Of a DNA stretch of 12,816 bases, positions 6,496 through 12,816 are shown piece by piece. The notes below the pieces were generated by a model, which did no database searches, was not told where the DNA came from, and saw only the letters and a list, made by a program, of their open reading frames with translations. Location: assembly GCA_017960065.1 (NCBI GenBank), contig JAGCZK010000020.1, positions 1 to 12,816 on the forward strand, written 5' to 3'. Source of the DNA: Paludibacteraceae bacterium. GTDB taxonomy: Bacteria; Bacteroidota; Bacteroidia; Bacteroidales; Paludibacteraceae. Position 1 is the stretch's first letter. The number at the start of each line of letters is the position of its first letter. A program made the position numbers and the translations under genes.

Positions 6496-7482
6496 ATGAA
6501 AACACCTGTTATCCCGGTATTTTTTGCCATCGACGACCGCTTTGCGCCTTGCTTGTCGGTGGCCATCCAGTCGCTCGTCGAAAACGCCTCCGAGGCCTAC
6601 CTCTACCACATTGTGGTGCTGCACCAGCAACTTGGCGAAGTGCATCGCCGGAGGCTGGCCGCACTGGCCGACGGCAAGACCCGCATCGAGTTTGTCGAAA
6701 TGCGCCAGCGTTTCGAAGGAATCTCGCCCCACCGCATGGGCGACAACCTCCGCCCCGACTGCTTTACGCTGACCATCTACTTCCGGCTGTTCATTGCCGA
6801 CATGTTTCCCGAATACGACCGGGGCATTTACATCGACAGCGACATCTGCGTCCCCGGCGACATTTCGAGGCTCTACTGCCAACCGCTCGGCAACTGCCTC
6901 ATCGGCGCCTGCCCCGACTACTCGATTTTTGACATCCCGCCCTTTGTCAACTACACCCAAAAGGCCATCGGTGTGGACGTGCACCGTTACATCAATTCGG
7001 GTGTGCTGCTGCTCAACCTCAAGCGCTTGCGCGAAGTCGGGCTGGGCAGCCGTTTTCTGGAGCTGCTCAACAAATGGCATTTCGACTCGGTGGCGCCCGA
7101 CCAAGACTACCTCAACGCCTTGTGCAAAGACCAGATCCGCTACCTCGACGAAGAATGGGACGCCATGCCGAGCGACAACCGGCCGGCGCTGGCCCATCCG
7201 AGCCTGGTGCACTACAACCGCTTTGCCAAACCCTGGATTCAGGAAGACGTGCAATACGGCGACCTGTTTTGGCGCTATGCGCGCAAAAGCGCCTACTATG
7301 CCGACCTGCTGGCGCTCAAAGAGGGCTATTCGCAAGAGCAGCGCGAACGCGACAGGCACAACATCGAACTGATGGTTGCCCGCTCGGTGGCCATCGCGCA
7401 ACTGCCCGACAACATGCACCAGGTGTTCGATACCGGTCGCGACTACCGCCTGCGTCCGGTATCGGCGCTCGAGTACGCCTAA
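6496..7482 (+). CDS. Family 8 glycosyltransferase (GT8), LPS-type
   Basis: The 328-residue product is a GT-A-fold retaining glycosyltransferase of CAZy family GT8, like the galactosyl/glucosyltransferases of LPS core synthesis. Motifs in order are PVFFAIDDRFAPCLSVAIQSL at the N-terminus (nucleotide-binding), the metal-binding DxD in YIDSDICVPGD (Asp114, Asp116), YINSGVLLLNL (165-175), PDQDYLNAL (201-209) and HYNRFAKPW (239-247), a variant of the family HxxGxxKPW loop in which Gly is not conserved. It should transfer a hexose from a UDP-sugar to a surface glycan or lipid acceptor in the cytoplasm. Donor and acceptor are unknown. No signal peptide or membrane segment is seen. No -7 element lies in the 61-nt gap upstream, so it is probably co-transcribed with the acyltransferase, which suggests a lipid-linked acceptor. 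The start follows an A-rich leader without SD. Confidence 0.9.
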   Translation: MKTPVIPVFFAIDDRFAPCLSVAIQSLVENASEAYLYHIVVLHQQLGEVHRRRLAALADGKTRIEFVEMRQRFEGISPHRMGDNLRPDCFTLTIYFRLFIADMFPEYDRGIYIDSDICVPGDISRLYCQPLGNCLIGACPDYSIFDIPPFVNYTQKAIGVDVHRYINSGVLLLNLKRLREVGLGSRFLELLNKWHFDSVAPDQDYLNALCKDQIRYLDEEWDAMPSDNRPALAHPSLVHYNRFAKPWIQEDVQYGDLFWRYARKSAYYADLLALKEGYSQEQRERDRHNIELMVARSVAIAQLPDNMHQVFDTGRDYRLRPVSALEYA

Positions 7483-7527
7483 GCGGCGGCCTTGGCCGGC
7501 AGGTCGGACATTTCGGCATTCGGGCTG

Positions 7528-7558
7528 TTGGAGGATTGGACAAAAACCGCTACCTTTG
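7528..7558 (+). promoter_or_regulatory. Promoter of the ABC exporter gene (TTG-N20-TACCTTTG)
   Basis: TTG at 7528-7530 and TACCTTTG at 7551-7558 are separated by 20 bp. Transcription near 7565 gives a leader of about 24 nt to the ATG at 7589, which decides that start over upstream in-frame codons. Confidence 0.68.
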
Positions 7559-7588
7559 CGCTTGAACAACCCCATACCTTCCAAGCCT

Positions 7589-9403
7589 ATGAATCTGTTA
7601 CAGCTGTTCAAGAACCTGAGCTCCTACGTCAAACCCTACAAATGGATGGTGCTGACCACCCTGCTGCTCACGCTGGCAGGTTCGCTACTGGCCCAAGTCA
7701 ACGCCGTTGTGCTCGACCGCACCGTTGACACCATCAACGCCCTCATCGGCACGGTGGATTTCACCTGGGCCAAGGCTGCCCGGATCCTCACCGTCATCAG
7801 CATTATCCTGCTCTCCAAAGAATTGGTTTCGGGAGGCATCACCTACGCCCAAAACTACTTCGGCGAACGGATGCGGGTCAACGTGTCGCGCGACTTGTCG
7901 CTGTCGGTCATCGACAAGATTCTCAGTTTCAGGATGGCCTTCTATTCGCAGGGCGAAAACGCCTCGGGTATGTTGCAAACGCGTATCAACCAGGGCGTTA
8001 TGAACCTGTCGCGCACGGTGCAGAACTTTTTCATCGATCTGCTGCCCCTGTTCACCAGCGCCATCATCGCCCTGGTGCTGATGTTTTCGGCCAACTTTTA
8101 CGTGGGGCTGACGGCCTTGAGCATCGTGCCCGTCTATTTCTTCATCACCGTCAGACAGGCCCGCAAACTGAAAGGCTGGCGCCGCAACATGCGCCAGTCG
8201 CACGAAAAACGCAGTCAGGGCATCACCTCCATCATCGAAAGCATCAATGTCATCAAGTCGTTTAACCGCGAACAGATCGAATTCGACAAGCAGTGCAAGG
8301 TACAGAACGAGTTTTACGACAACCAGATGAACGTGCGCCGCACCTCGTTTTACTTCGACGCGCTCAAAACCTTCGTGCGCCAGCTCGGCACCGTCCTCAT
8401 CATCATTCTCACGGCCTACCTGGTCCTCATCGACTACCCGGGCATGAGTATCGGCAAAATCATGTACCACGTCATGCTGTTTGCCAATGTGACGGCACCG
8501 ATCAGCCAACTGCAACGCATTTTCGACGACATGAACGACGCCCTCGTCTATGCCGAGAGTTTCTTCGGCATCATGCACGCCGACGACGAGATTGAGACCA
8601 GCGGCAGCTACCGCCCCGACCACATTACGGGCAATATCGACATCGAGCATGTCGATTTTACCTATCCCAACGGCACCAAGGCACTGCACGACATTTCGAT
8701 GCACATTGCCAGCGGCAAAATCACCGCGCTGGTGGGGCTCAGCGGTGCCGGCAAATCGACGGTGGTCAACCTGCTCGACAAATTTTACCAGCCCAACTGC
8801 GGCAGCATCAAGCTCGACGGGGTGGATTTGCGCGAATACGACACCCGCTTTTTGCGCGAGCACATCGGCCTGGTACTGCAGAAAAACCATATTTTCGAAG
8901 GTTCGATCGAAGAAAACATCCGTTACGGCAAGCCCGACGCCACCCGCGAGGAGGTGGAGGAAGCCGCACGAAAGGCCTATATCTACGACCAGATTGTACG
9001 CCTGCCGCACGGATTCGACAGCCAGGCCACCGCGCTGTCGGGCGGACAACAGCAGCGCATCGCCATCGCCCGGATGTTCCTCAAAAATCCGCCAATTATC
9101 TTCCTCGACGAACCTACCGCCTCGCTCGACGCCATCGCCACCGAGCAGATCAAGGCCTCGCTCGACGCCATCAAAAAAGACCGCACGGTGATTATCATAT
9201 CGCACTCGATTTCGCAAATCATCGACAGCGACCACATCTATGCCCTGCAGGAAGGGCGCGTGCAACAGGGGGGCCACCCCGACGAGGTTTACCGCCTCGG
9301 CGGCGTGTACAAGGAGATTGTCGATGCGTCGGCGCGCAGCCTCAATATCGAAAAACTCGCCCAAACCCTCGACCTCAACGGCGACGGCAAGCTGTTTGAC
9401 TGA
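7589..9403 (+). CDS. ABC exporter half-transporter (MsbA/MDR-like, fused TMD-NBD)
   Basis: The 604-residue product is a type IV ABC exporter subunit that should act as a dimer in the inner membrane, using ATP to flip or export a lipid, drug or peptide. Residues 1 to about 320 contain six hydrophobic segments (near 18-36, 65-85, two between 145 and 190, 262-282 and 290-310) linked by charged helices. The nucleotide-binding domain has Walker A GLSGAGKST (383-391), a Q-loop in LVLQKNHIFEGS, signature LSGGQ (483-487), Walker B IIFLDE (503-508, catalytic Glu508) and the switch His539 in ISHS. All catalytic residues are intact. The reading frame stays open upstream to 7376, but the promoter at 7528-7558 makes the ATG at 7589 (MNLLQLFKNL) the true start. 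The C-terminus ends in DLNGDGKLFD, an EF-hand-like loop not typical of exporters. The neighbouring acyltransferase and GT8 genes hint at a lipid or glycolipid cargo. Confidence 0.93.
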   Translation: MNLLQLFKNLSSYVKPYKWMVLTTLLLTLAGSLLAQVNAVVLDRTVDTINALIGTVDFTWAKAARILTVISIILLSKELVSGGITYAQNYFGERMRVNVSRDLSLSVIDKILSFRMAFYSQGENASGMLQTRINQGVMNLSRTVQNFFIDLLPLFTSAIIALVLMFSANFYVGLTALSIVPVYFFITVRQARKLKGWRRNMRQSHEKRSQGITSIIESINVIKSFNREQIEFDKQCKVQNEFYDNQMNVRRTSFYFDALKTFVRQLGTVLIIILTAYLVLIDYPGMSIGKIMYHVMLFANVTAPISQLQRIFDDMNDALVYAESFFGIMHADDEIETSGSYRPDHITGNIDIEHVDFTYPNGTKALHDISMHIASGKITALVGLSGAGKSTVVNLLDKFYQPNCGSIKLDGVDLREYDTRFLREHIGLVLQKNHIFEGSIEENIRYGKPDATREEVEEAARKAYIYDQIVRLPHGFDSQATALSGGQQQRIAIARMFLKNPPIIFLDEPTASLDAIATEQIKASLDAIKKDRTVIIISHSISQIIDSDHIYALQEGRVQQGGHPDEVYRLGGVYKEIVDASARSLNIEKLAQTLDLNGDGKLFD

Positions 9404-9433
9404 CAATGCGCACGGTTTTTCACAATTTTTTTG

Positions 9434-9441
9434 TACCTTAG
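9434..9441 (+). promoter_or_regulatory. Probable -7 element TACCTTAG for the methyltransferase gene
   Basis: One mismatch from TAnnTTTG, with no well-spaced -33 TTTG. It would give a leader of about 24 nt to the ATG at 9472, matching other genes here. Read-through from the ABC gene, 68 nt upstream with no terminator, is an alternative. Confidence 0.4.
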
Positions 9442-9471
9442 CCGCCCGAAACACATAGAACAAGATCGCTT

Positions 9472-10578
9472 ATGAACCTGTCTCCCGCACTGCAAAAGAA
9501 ATACACCCAGGAACAATACAGCGCCAAAGACGCCCAACGCCTCGCCGAATTCATCGCGTGGGGGCCGGTGGTGTTCCAAGCCTCGCGCCTGATGATCAAA
9601 TTCGGTCTTTTCGACCTGCTCCGCGACGCGCCCGACGGCATGACCCGCAGCGAACTCTGCGCCGCCACCCGTCTCTCCGACTACGCCGTCAAATGCCTGA
9701 CCGAAGCCAGTTTGAGCATCGGCACCATTTTGGTGGACCCCGACACCGACAAATTCCGTCTGTCGAAGGTGGGTTGGTTCATGCTCACCGACCCGGCCTG
9801 CCGTGTCAACGTCGATTTTAACCACGACGTCAATTACGAAGGCTGGTTCCGCCTCGAAGAGGCGCTGCTCAACGGAAAACCCGAAGGGCTCAAGCATTTC
9901 GGCTCGTGGCCGACTGTGTACGAAGGACTGTCGAGCCTGCCCGACCAAGTGCAGAAGAGCTGGGTCGGGTTCGACCATTTCTACAGCGACTCGGCCTTCC
10001 CCGAAGCCCTGAAGATTCTGTTCGGCCAATACCGCCTGCGTTCGCTTTACGATGTCGGAGGCAACACGGGCAAGTGGGCCCTGCAATGCGTGGCTTACGA
10101 CCCCGACATCCAAGTCACCATTCTCGACTTGCCGCAACAACTCGGGCTCATGCGGGCCAATATTGCCGGCAAACCGGGCGCCGACCGCATCTCGGGGCAC
10201 CCGATCAACCTACTCGACGAGCAAGCTGCATTCCCCGTGCGCGAAGGCGGACTCGACGCCATTAGGATGAACCAGTTCCTCGACTGTTTCAGCATGGAGG
10301 AGATTGTGGGGATTCTGCGTCGCGCACAAGCGGCCATGACCAAGGGCACCCGCCTGTTCATCATGGAGACCCTGTGGGACCGCCAGCGTTTTGAGCCGGC
10401 AACCCTCTGCCTCACCATGACCAGCCTGTATTTTACGGCCATCGCCAACGGCAACTCCAAAATGTACAACACCGAAGACCTGAGCCAGTGCATCACCGAG
10501 GCCGGTCTCGAAATCGAGGCCATTCACGACCAGCTCGGCCAAGGCCACTCCATTGTCGTTTGCCGCAAGAAACGATAA
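9472..10578 (+). CDS. SAM-dependent methyltransferase, COMT-like (Methyltransf_2)
   Basis: The 368-residue product has the two-part design of plant COMT/bacterial acetylserotonin-type O-methyltransferases. An N-terminal winged-helix dimerisation domain (about 26-110, with FGLFDLLRDAPDGMTRSELC) precedes a Rossmann domain that binds SAM through LYDVGGNTG (192-200), with Asp219 in TILDLPQQL as the likely ribose ligand. Such enzymes methylate hydroxyl groups on small aromatic or polyketide-like molecules. At the place where the family usually has a catalytic His in an HDWxDE motif, this protein reads QFLDCFSMEE (268-277), so no His is present and the chemistry or acceptor may differ. The N-terminal helix is charged and soluble; no signal peptide is seen. 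It is followed after 35 nt by ridA with no good promoter between, so the two may be co-transcribed. The substrate is unknown. Confidence 0.86.
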   Translation: MNLSPALQKKYTQEQYSAKDAQRLAEFIAWGPVVFQASRLMIKFGLFDLLRDAPDGMTRSELCAATRLSDYAVKCLTEASLSIGTILVDPDTDKFRLSKVGWFMLTDPACRVNVDFNHDVNYEGWFRLEEALLNGKPEGLKHFGSWPTVYEGLSSLPDQVQKSWVGFDHFYSDSAFPEALKILFGQYRLRSLYDVGGNTGKWALQCVAYDPDIQVTILDLPQQLGLMRANIAGKPGADRISGHPINLLDEQAAFPVREGGLDAIRMNQFLDCFSMEEIVGILRRAQAAMTKGTRLFIMETLWDRQRFEPATLCLTMTSLYFTAIANGNSKMYNTEDLSQCITEAGLEIEAIHDQLGQGHSIVVCRKKR

Positions 10579-10613
10579 CACACGGTTTTATTCACCTTTA
10601 ATCCCCCCAACCC

Positions 10614-10991
<378 letters not shown>

Positions 10992-11010
10992 GCTCGTGCG
11001 ATGCCATGCA

Positions 11011-11043
11011 AAACGGGCCCCTGCAAAACGCAGAGGCCCGTTT
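11011..11043. terminator. Bidirectional intrinsic terminator between ridA and the SPFH gene
   Basis: AAACGGGCCCCTGC (11011-11024) and GCAGAGGCCCGTTT (11030-11043) pair at 13 of 14 positions around the 5-nt loop AAAAC. The stem is GC-rich in the middle and its AAA/TTT ends supply U-rich 3' tails on both strands (GTTTGGTATTT on plus, GTTTTG on minus). It lies between two convergent genes, so it probably ends both transcripts. Confidence 0.82.
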
Positions 11044-11065
11044 GGTATTTCAAGCGCAAAGACGG

Positions 11066-11932
11066 TTACTTCGGCAAGGTAATCAGCGGCGTACCGCCAC
11101 CCTGATAGGTCGGCAACTTGCCGTCCCACTTCTCAATCCAGTCCTCTTGGATGATCTTCTCCGACAACGAAGCCGAAATCGTGCGGTTGTAGTATGCCTC
11201 GGCATCGGCCTTGATCTTCATGGCCTCGGCCTCGCCCTTGGCCTTGGCAATGGCGATTTTGGCGTTGGCATCGGCCTTCTTCACCTCGTTTTCGGCTTTG
11301 AGCGACTCCTGAATCGCCTGGTTCTTGGCATCAATGGCAGCCTGCAGCGATTGGGGCGGGTTGATGTGCGAGGTAAACTCGGTCACCAGGAAACCCTCGC
11401 TCGAAAGCGACGCATCGAGCATGGCACGCACCTCTGCCTCAAACTTGGCACGGCTGGCCATCAGTTCGTCGCTGGTATATTGGTTGGCCGTGATGCGGTA
11501 AGCGTCGTAGATCGCCGTACGCATATAGCCCGACTCAATGTCTTCGAGCGACACGCGGTACTTGGTGAACACATCGATGGCACGGGCCCGGTTAAGCTGA
11601 TAGGCCAGCACCGGGTCCATCGTGAAGACAGCGGCGTCGCGCGTGGTAACGGTGAAGGGATCGTAATCCACCCGTTGGATATAGGTCGGATAAGTGTACA
11701 CATCGGTGGTGATGGGGTTGTAGAACACGAAACCCGAGCAGGTGGTGGCGTCGAGTTTGCCTTGGTCGGTGACCGACAGCTTGCTGAACTTGATACCGAC
11801 CTCGGCCGAATCCACGCGGGTGCAGCGCACTACGCAGGTGGGAACAAGGATGAAAGCCGCTACAATGCAAAACATGGTGTAGATGATGCGTTTGCCAGCG
11901 GCTCCTTTTTGAGATAATTGATTTGCACTCAT
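11066..11932 (-). CDS. Membrane-anchored SPFH/Band 7 (prohibitin-like) protein
   Basis: The 288-residue product has a short cytoplasmic N-terminus, one transmembrane segment (about 15-36), an SPFH/Band 7 domain (about 38-190) and a long Ala/Lys/Glu-rich helix (about 196-255) typical of the oligomerising coiled coil of prohibitins and HflK/C-like proteins. It ends with the motif EKWDGKLP (267-274) often seen in bacterial prohibitin homologues. Such proteins form ring assemblies in the inner membrane that organise lipid domains or restrain proteases such as FtsH; the partner here is unknown. The frame stays open to 11992, but the -7 element at 11966-11973 lies inside that extension, so the ATG at 11932-11930 is the supported start. 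The gene is transcribed alone and converges on ridA at the shared terminator. No key damage is visible. Confidence 0.88.
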   Translation of the reverse strand: MSANQLSQKGAAGKRIIYTMFCIVAAFILVPTCVVRCTRVDSAEVGIKFSKLSVTDQGKLDATTCSGFVFYNPITTDVYTYPTYIQRVDYDPFTVTTRDAAVFTMDPVLAYQLNRARAIDVFTKYRVSLEDIESGYMRTAIYDAYRITANQYTSDELMASRAKFEAEVRAMLDASLSSEGFLVTEFTSHINPPQSLQAAIDAKNQAIQESLKAENEVKKADANAKIAIAKAKGEAEAMKIKADAEAYYNRTISASLSEKIIQEDWIEKWDGKLPTYQGGGTPLITLPK

Positions 11933-11965
11933 AAACAGATTTTTGTGGGTTAATTTTGTCAGCGA

Positions 11966-11997
11966 CAAAGGTAAAATAATTGTATCATACAACGCAA
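11966..11997 (-). promoter_or_regulatory. Promoter of the SPFH gene (TTG-N21-TACCTTTG)
   Basis: On the minus strand TTG (11997-11995) precedes TACCTTTG (11973-11966, exact -7 consensus) by 21 bp. Transcription near 11959 gives a leader of about 27 nt to the ATG at 11932. Confidence 0.72.
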
Positions 11998-12011
11998 TAT
12001 TTTTGAAATAA

Positions 12012-12035
12012 TTTTCGACTCACGCCCTTTTCGAC
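12012..12035. repeat. Direct repeat TTTTCGAC x2 upstream of the small-gene promoter
   Basis: TTTTCGAC occurs at 12012-12019 and again at 12028-12035, 16 bp apart start to start. The second copy ends 19 bp before the -33 TTTG of the plus-strand promoter. It may be an activator or repressor site, or chance in a T-rich stretch. Confidence 0.3.
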
Positions 12036-12054
12036 GGGATTGGCTGTCGCCTTT

Positions 12055-12086
12055 TTTGTTTTTTTAAAAGGGAAAGTTTATATTTG
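12055..12086 (+). promoter_or_regulatory. Promoter of the small orphan gene (TTTG-N20-TATATTTG)
   Basis: TTTG (12055-12058) and TATATTTG (12079-12086) are spaced by 20 bp, a full consensus match. Transcription near 12093 gives a 27-nt leader to the ATG at 12120 and excludes the in-frame ATG at 12084, which lies inside the -7 element. Confidence 0.75.
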
Positions 12087-12119
12087 CATTGTTGGATAAC
12101 TTGTATAAATCAGACCGCT

Positions 12120-12413
12120 ATGTTTGGAAAAATGTTCAAGAAGAAGAGTCCGGACGCAGCCAGCGTGAAACTCATCGCTCACGGCGGCGTGACGCCCGAC
12201 ACCGAACTGATCAACTCGTTCAAGAAAATTGACGAGCTCATCCTGTACAAAGCGCGTTGCGGTTCGCTTTGCCTGTGCATCGACTATGAGAACGAGGGGA
12301 TTCGCTACGTCAACGAGGTGATTGAGCATTATCAGGCCTTGGGGTACAAGCTCGAAATCATCACACCCGACATCATCAACCACTCCTACCTCTTCATTTC
12401 GTGGGACGTGTGA
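12120..12413 (+). CDS. Small conserved-looking protein of unknown function, Cys-rich segment
   Basis: The 97-residue product starts MFGKMFKKKS, has a mixed helix/strand look, and is probably a soluble cytosolic protein; no signal peptide or membrane segment is seen. I do not recognise the family. Notable features are a basic N-terminus, three cysteines in seven residues (C47, C51, C53 in RCGSLCLCID), an acidic run DYENEG (55-60) and a C-terminus with PDIINHSYLFISWD. The Cys spacing CxxxCxC does not match a standard zinc or iron-sulfur motif, and the segment could simply be a buried beta strand. GC-rich codon use like its neighbours, a complete promoter and a leader of standard length argue that it is a real expressed gene. 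It sits alone between the SPFH gene (divergent) and the XRE regulator, whose own promoter follows, so context gives little functional help. Confidence 0.78.
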   Translation: MFGKMFKKKSPDAASVKLIAHGGVTPDTELINSFKKIDELILYKARCGSLCLCIDYENEGIRYVNEVIEHYQALGYKLEIITPDIINHSYLFISWDV

Positions 12414-12432
12414 GTCCGTTATCGCAGCAGAA

Positions 12433-12471
12433 CCTTTTAATTCGTAACCAAAAGGCAACTTTTTCTTTTGG
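12433..12471. terminator. Two mutually exclusive weak hairpins after the small gene
   Basis: CCTTTT (12433-12438) can pair with AAAAGG (12450-12455), while CCAAAAG (12448-12454) can pair with CTTTTGG (12465-12471). The shared middle strand means only one can form. Both stems are short and AT-rich. The region may be a weak terminator of the small gene; attenuation is a remote alternative. The rest of the gap to the XRE promoter shows nothing nameable. Confidence 0.3.
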
Positions 12472-12538
12472 ACTATAAAATAATTGTCTTTTTTCGATAG
12501 AATTCCTACTAAAAAACGCTTGTTTATAAAAAAATCGT

Positions 12539-12546
12539 TATCTTTG
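12539..12546 (+). promoter_or_regulatory. -7 element TATCTTTG for the XRE regulator gene
   Basis: Exact TAnnTTTG match, giving transcription near 12553 and a leader of about 21 nt. The best -33 candidate (TTG at 12520-12522) is at a short 16-bp spacing, so that part is doubtful. Confidence 0.6.
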
Positions 12547-12573
12547 CGGCCTATTTGTAAAAGACAGCGATTT

Positions 12574-12816
12574 ATGGCAACAAGAAAATTAGTCGGAGAA
12601 AAGATCAAAGGCATCCGAGAAGACAAGAAACTGACCCTCGAACAAGTGGCCGAAAACAGCGGCCTGGACATCGCAATTGTTCGCGAAATTGAAGAGAACA
12701 AGAACATCCCTTCGCTGGCTCCGTTGATTAAAATCGCACGGGCTCTCGGCGTACGCTTGGGAACCTTCCTCGACGACAGCGACAACCTCGGACCGGTCGT
12801 TTGCCGCGCCGGCGAA
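12574..12816 (+). CDS. XRE-family transcriptional regulator, 5' part (probable HTH-cupin; runs off right edge)
   Basis: From the ATG at 12574 the frame stays open for 81 codons to the window end, so the gene is partial. The N-terminal 65 residues form a lambda-repressor-like helix-turn-helix domain: VGEKIKGIREDKKLTLEQVA (7-26), the recognition helix region around NSGLDIAIVREIEENKNIPS, and the closing PLIKIARALGVRLGTFLDD. The next residues, NLGPVVCRAGE, look like the entry into a C-terminal sensor domain, and this linker is reminiscent of XRE-cupin regulators of about 180-190 residues; the cupin itself is outside the window and so is inference. Such proteins usually repress or activate neighbouring metabolic genes in response to a small ligand, so the gene to the right is the likely target. 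Translation begins after an A-rich leader without a clear SD. Confidence 0.85.
   Translation, partial: MATRKLVGEKIKGIREDKKLTLEQVAENSGLDIAIVREIEENKNIPSLAPLIKIARALGVRLGTFLDDSDNLGPVVCRAGE

Noticed and set aside
7483..7505. GC-rich near-palindrome CGGCCTTGGCCG after the GT8 stop as a terminator
   Set aside because: The loop would be only two to four bases, the stem is four pairs and no T-run follows.
7376..7588. N-terminal extension of the ABC exporter by 71 codons
   Set aside because: It overlaps the end of the GT8 gene and lies upstream of the promoter at 7528-7558; the exporter's natural N-terminus begins at 7589.
7685..9463. 592-codon minus-strand frame opposite the ABC exporter
   Set aside because: Again an antisense shadow; the plus strand has all ABC motifs intact.
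11951..11958. TAATTTTG on the plus strand, an exact -7 match
   Set aside because: It lies in the leader of the minus-strand SPFH gene, has no well-spaced -33 box, and the next plus-strand gene has a better promoter at 12055-12086.
12078..12785. 235-codon minus-strand frame across the orphan gene and XRE gene
   Set aside because: It crosses two plus-strand promoters and is antisense to an evident helix-turn-helix coding region.

Overview
The window looks like chromosome from a fairly GC-rich member of the Bacteroidales. The main evidence is the promoters. Nearly every plausible transcription unit starts with a copy of the Bacteroidetes -7 element TAnnTTTG, often with TTTG or TTG about 20 bp upstream. 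Ribosome binding sites are weak or absent, as is usual in that phylum. Coding DNA is GC-rich (one counted 60-base line inside the aldehyde dehydrogenase gene is 42/60 G+C), while intergenic DNA is AT-rich. Alistipes-like or Barnesiella-like genera would fit, but I cannot fix the genus.

Layout. (a) 1-526, minus strand: 5' part of a secreted, low-GC protein resembling tail-fibre/S74-type surface proteins; it runs off the left edge. (b) 732-2948, plus: an ALDH3-like aldehyde dehydrogenase and a Cof-type HAD phosphatase, 12 nt apart, sharing one promoter. (c) 2960-5278, minus: DNA topoisomerase I (topA), convergent with the HAD gene at only 11 nt. (d) 5341-5573: divergent control region with four CCGAA/TTCGG half-sites, a strong promoter and a leader hairpin. 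(e) 5574-10991, plus: a PlsC-like acyltransferase and a GT8 glycosyltransferase (one unit), a lipid-exporter-type ABC half-transporter, then a COMT-like methyltransferase followed by RidA. A bidirectional terminator hairpin (11011-11043) closes this run. (f) 11066-11932, minus: a membrane-anchored SPFH/Band 7 protein. (g) 12120-12413, plus: a small unrecognised protein. (h) 12574 to the right edge, plus: the start of an XRE regulator, probably with a cupin domain beyond the edge.

How the genes may work together. Most are housekeeping or widespread accessory genes. The acyltransferase, GT8 and ABC exporter make biochemical sense as an envelope lipid or glycan assembly and export group, with the methyltransferase as a possible tailoring enzyme, but that link is inference from adjacency. 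I see no RNA genes, CRISPR array, insertion sequence, defence system or clear mobile element. The best leads are the half-site cluster upstream of topA, the unusual acyltransferase leader, the methyltransferase lacking the usual catalytic histidine, the EF-hand-like tail on the exporter, and the small Cys-rich orphan protein.
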